Source of the DNA: Cryptomeria japonica
Taxonomy: Eukaryota > Streptophyta > Pinopsida > Cupressales > Cupressaceae
DNA: 60,000 nucleotides
NCBI RefSeq assembly: GCF_030272615.1
Contig: NC_081411.1
Location: forward strand, 40,851,140 to 40,911,139
Reading direction: 5' to 3'
Under the pieces are notes generated by a model. It saw only the letters and a program-made list of their open reading frames with translations, was not told where the DNA came from and searched no databases. Below, in pieces: positions 56,355-60,000 of the stretch. Position 1 is the stretch's first letter; every line of letters starts with the position of its first letter. A program made the translations under genes and the position numbers.

Positions 56355-57114
56355 TGTTTATGGTGAAAAGTGGATAACAACAATAATATTGAAAGACTAA
56401 ATGAATTCAACCACAAAACCCTAGCCTAACAACAACAAAGATCCACCATAACATATGAAGATTACCTAAGACAATGCAAATCAAATGAAATCACAAAGAT
56501 TATACCATCACATGACCCTCTGGTTTAGATCTCCATTCTTCCTATCTCCATTGATCTTGTTTGATATATTTGCTCTCAGATTTTATGTGTACACAAGAGC
56601 TCAAGAAAGAATGGAAATGTGGTTGCAAGTAGGCTTGATCGCATATGAAAGTTCAAAAGCATAGTCAGGTCCAAATGCGTAGTTATGGGGTTGACAATGA
56701 AAGAAGCATAATCTTATATGGAAGACACTATAAGAAATTGAAGGATAAGATTGAGAGGTGTAAAAGATAAATGGCCGTCTATGATTAGAGGGTAGGTAGA
56801 GAAAATAAGAAAATAATGAGAGGGTAGGTAGTGTAGGAATTAAGAGATGAATGACATGTGTCATAGGTAGAAAAGGCTAATGAATTAATTAAATAAATAA
56901 AAGATTTATTTAATTAATAGAAGAAGTGGGATCAATTAAATAAATAAGATATTTATTTAATTTGGGAAAAGGATAATTTAAATAAATAAATGTGTTTATT
57001 TAAATGAGAAATAAGGCTAGAAGAGGATAAATGAATTAATTAAATAAATTAAGATTTATTTAATTAATAGAAGAATTAGGATAAAATAATTTAGGACAAT
57101 TTTAGGTGTATACA
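56355..57114 (-). repeat. 5' LTR of X
   Basis: 760 bp, pairs with 25101-25888; ends TGTATACA (TGTCTACA in the partner) and is followed by TSD ACATA. The fourth AT palindrome is partly deleted. Confidence 0.92.
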
Positions 57115-57429
57115 ACATATAAAAAAAATAAAAAATTAACATCATCAATATAGCATAACAATATCAATATCACAACCTCATAGGCAACATAGAATCACAA
57201 AGCATCCACAAATCCACAAATATCAATATATCAAATGAGCCCAATTCACGACAAGGTATCAATCATCTTGCTTAACTCATGATAATACAAATAACCAATC
57301 ATAATCAATAATGTAGTCCAGGATCAGCTCAAGACACTCAGACAACTCAAACACAACCTCTGGATTGTCTAAAATACCAAATTGAAAAGCCAGAAATGAC
57401 TCATAAAGCCAAAACCTAACACAAAAGAC

Positions 57430-57855
57430 CAATTAAGTAGTCTAGCACTTCTACTCACCAGAGTAGCGCCTTCATTATAAGATTTGGTACCTCTATAAAT
57501 AAAATTAGCACATCCATTAGACTCTGCAGTGCATTTGACTATCAGTATTATGCATATGATGGACAGAGAAGCACATACAATATTTTTGTAGCGCATGCAC
57601 AACCTAAAGTAGCATATTCAAACATTATGATAGCACATATACTTGTACTACTAGCGCTTTGGTTAAGCAATTTAGCACTTATGAAAGCTAAAGCAATGCT
57701 TACAAACCATAGTGTAGCTCTTTCATCTTTTTCTACAGTGCCTTTACCACACCCTGTAGTGGATTCAACATACAGTGTAATGCATTTGCGACACTATGTA
57801 GCACTTTTAATAGAAACAACACATCCGTAATGGAGTTTAGCGCATTTTATCCAAA
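57430..57855. repeat. Periodic TAGCGC/TAGCAC motif
   Basis: Variants of (G)TAGC(G/A)C(A/T)TTT occur about fifteen times roughly every 25-35 bp, alternating with CAGTGCATTT forms. No coding frame. Function unknown. Confidence 0.55.
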
Positions 57856-60000
57856 ACTCAGAAAAAATAAGATGAAAGTCACAATATCGCTAAAAAAAAA
57901 ACCGAAAGGATATTGAATATAACTCAATTCATACCAACAACGCCAATATTAATAATGTAAGCCAAGGGACAATATAGTGGAAAAATAATCTAAGGTGAGG
58001 CATAACATGAGCATCACAATATGTCTCATATAACAACACCCGACACAAAAGATGGATGCGAAAGACCAATACGATAACCAAAGACAACGAGGCTCCAACA
58101 AATAATAATCCATAGCCTAAGACACACTACACATCACTTCTAGGGAGAGACTCAAAGCAACAATAATACATATACAAAACTTACGACAATCACACAAACA
58201 ACTACAAAGAGCCATACATGGCATCGCACAGAGAATAATCACAAGAATACTATATCCCCCTCATGAAATATTTATTAATCTATATTATAAGTCTTACTAC
58301 AATTTCAATATCCTAGGCCTGCAAATAATCTTTCTCATAGTCATAGAGTAAACAGTCTTTTTTCAAAATCAAATACAAAAAGGAAGATCCTCCAACCTGG
58401 AATATAGTAGTTATGGAAGGACAACAATCTGAAGAAGCACAATCCCAACCAAAATCTAGCCAAGCCAAGCTCCCCCCAAAAAATGTTGAATCACTAAAAT
58501 TTCCCGAGAAGGCCAACCCCTGACAAAGCTCAGGAAGCTCGATAAATAGAATTCATTCAAAAACCATAGAATAAGTCAGCCAATCAAAATAATTAGAAAT
58601 ATAATATTTCATATCAACCCCTACCCAAATTCGAGGCATAAAATATTAAAATAATATTATTTAAACTTACCAAGCTGAGAGCCAATGGTAAAATAGGGTA
58701 GGTAGAATAAATAATTAATTAATAACCCAAAGGGGTAAAAAAGGAAATAATAGTATAAAAAATCAATTATCTAAATAAACCAAGGCACAATAAAATATGA
58801 AGGCCCAATTAAATAATTAACCATAGAACTCAAACAAATATTAAAGTTGCGACTGTATAAATAAATAATAAATCTCAAATAGTTCAAATAATAAATAATC
58901 CTTAATAATTAACAATAATATAAAATCGTTAATTAAATATAAATCCAAAGGATAAACATTGATGAATAGCAAATCCCAAATAATAATCTCTGATTAATAT
59001 TAAATATTAATGCCATTCAATAAATTAACTTAACATTAATAAACTATTTAAACCAATTGATTAATTAATAATTTAATCAACCAATAACCACTGCTCCTCA
59101 AGACAACCCAACATAGGGTAACATAAAATACCACATGACAACTCTAACCACACTATCAAGACTGACAAGATACCAACTTAAACCTAGAGTGTAGAATGGG
59201 ATCTTATGTCACCTCCGATCAACTTGCCATTGGGATGAAGACACACTCAGACTTGTGAAGTCAGGTGGAGTCAATGTCTGGTACATGCAAACCTTTCATC
59301 ACCAATATGTGTATGACAACATATACAATAACATATATATTATAAAATAAACAGACAAGTGGAAGGGAATCACAACATCATATCATGCTCATGAATGAGT
59401 GGTATGACATCGTTCCTAACACAACCGTAGTAGAAGACAGTCACGACAACCAAACACTATCATAGTATGATATCATCAAATCACCATAACAAATATAAAC
59501 CCCACATGAATAATAAGTGTAAGAAGATCGTCAAGTAAGAGTCCATCATAATGATCCATAAATATCATCATCCATATGAGACCATAATGTCAAGTACAAT
59601 ATAATATGTCTATCATTAATAATGAAGTATCCAAGTCATAGATAAATCCATAAGCATCATCAAATAGTCTAAGCTATATCAATATAGTCTATCGATGCAA
59701 AAAAAGGAAAGATAAATCAGGGAGGGGCACTACAAACATTCCCATGACATATTGCATGTAGCATCTTCCAAAGCACTAACACCCATCTCATCCAAAAGGA
59801 CCATCTTGCCTAATGCAATGCATATTCAACATAGAAACTGACATAACCAAGAATAGGCGCCTTCCTTACCTCACACTACTTGTCAAAAGTAAACTCCATT
59901 ATAAATTCTAGTTGCTAGACATTAACTCCTAATGACTTTTCCACTAAACTAGTAACCATCATAGTCATAATGGAAACTTGCCATAGTCCCAACATAGCAT
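57856..60000. other. AT-rich DNA without genes; possible LTR edge near 59734
   Basis: No ORF of note. 58690-59060 is rich in AATAAATAATTAATTAA palindromic runs similar in style to the LTRs above. At 59721-59734 GGAGGGGCACTACA could be an LTR end (minus-strand start TGTAGTGCCCCTCC), possibly paired with the fragment at 25050-25100. Confidence 0.35.

Larger units (their letters stand above)
25101..57114 (-). mobile_element. Tat-lineage Ty3/gypsy element X with antisense PMD gene
   Basis: LTRs at 25101-25888 and 56355-57114 with TSD ACATA (25096-25100 and 57115-57119). Span is 32.0 kb, of which 16.4 kb is two later insertions (C and Y), leaving about 15.6 kb of X. The minus strand reads leader, gag, protease, G-patch-like linker, RT, RNase H, a second archaeal-type RNase H, integrase. 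The dual RNase H is the hallmark of the Tat/Ogre lineage. Between integrase and the 3' LTR a plus-strand PMD gene is carried. All coding parts have stops or frameshifts, so X is dead. Confidence 0.9.

Noticed and set aside
58313-58516. 67-codon minus-strand ORF
   Set aside because: Isolated, no domain, in non-coding AT-rich DNA.

Overview
The window is nuclear DNA of a seed plant with a large, repeat-swollen genome. The evidence is nested LTR retrotransposons with 5-bp target-site duplications, tRNA-Met primer sites, plant TATA boxes, GT-AG introns, an intron-bearing SET-domain pseudogene and plant mobile domain (PMD) sequences. A gymnosperm such as a conifer is my guess from the repeat style; nothing here proves it. 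I see no intact host gene. Nearly everything is mobile element or its debris, and most coding regions carry nonsense codons or frameshifts.

Layout. (1) 1-5936: right-hand part of a minus-strand Ty3/gypsy element G (integrase, RNase H, RT, protease, gag, PBS, about 1.6 kb 5' LTR); its other end lies outside the window. (2) 6330-10410: plus-strand degenerate multi-exon SET-domain pseudogene. (3) 10414-18229: complete minus-strand element N (TSD GATTG) that encodes only gag and a protease-like region, with no RT or integrase. It sits just behind the stop codon of the SET pseudogene. (4) 18230-25100: non-genic DNA with a degenerate AT repeat, a tandem cassette array, a probable solo LTR related to element X, and a possible fragment of another element. 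(5) 25101-57114: a very large minus-strand Tat-lineage Ty3/gypsy element X (TSD ACATA), split by two later insertions: a Ty1/copia element C at 31616-36488 (TSD ATAAC) and a second member of X's own family, Y, at 42818-54307 (TSD AGACC). (6) 57115-60000: AT-rich DNA with a periodic TAGCGC/TAGCAC motif and a possible split LTR.

The most interesting system is the X/Y family. Between the end of pol and the 3' LTR, each element carries a plus-strand (antisense to pol) transcription unit: a TATA-like box, a short first exon, a consensus GT-AG intron with internal tandem repeats, and a second exon encoding a plant mobile domain (PF10536 type). The arrangement is the same in both copies, so it belongs to the family and is not a chance insertion. 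X has the Tat order gag-PR-(G-patch-like linker)-RT-gRH-aRH-INT. Y has lost RT, both RNase H domains and the integrase core; gag/protease is joined through foreign sequence to the integrase tail, so Y would need an X-like partner. Both share a long structured leader with perfect inverted repeats.

Order of events from nesting: X inserted first, then C and Y independently into X. N is also fairly recent, judged by eye from its near-identical LTRs.
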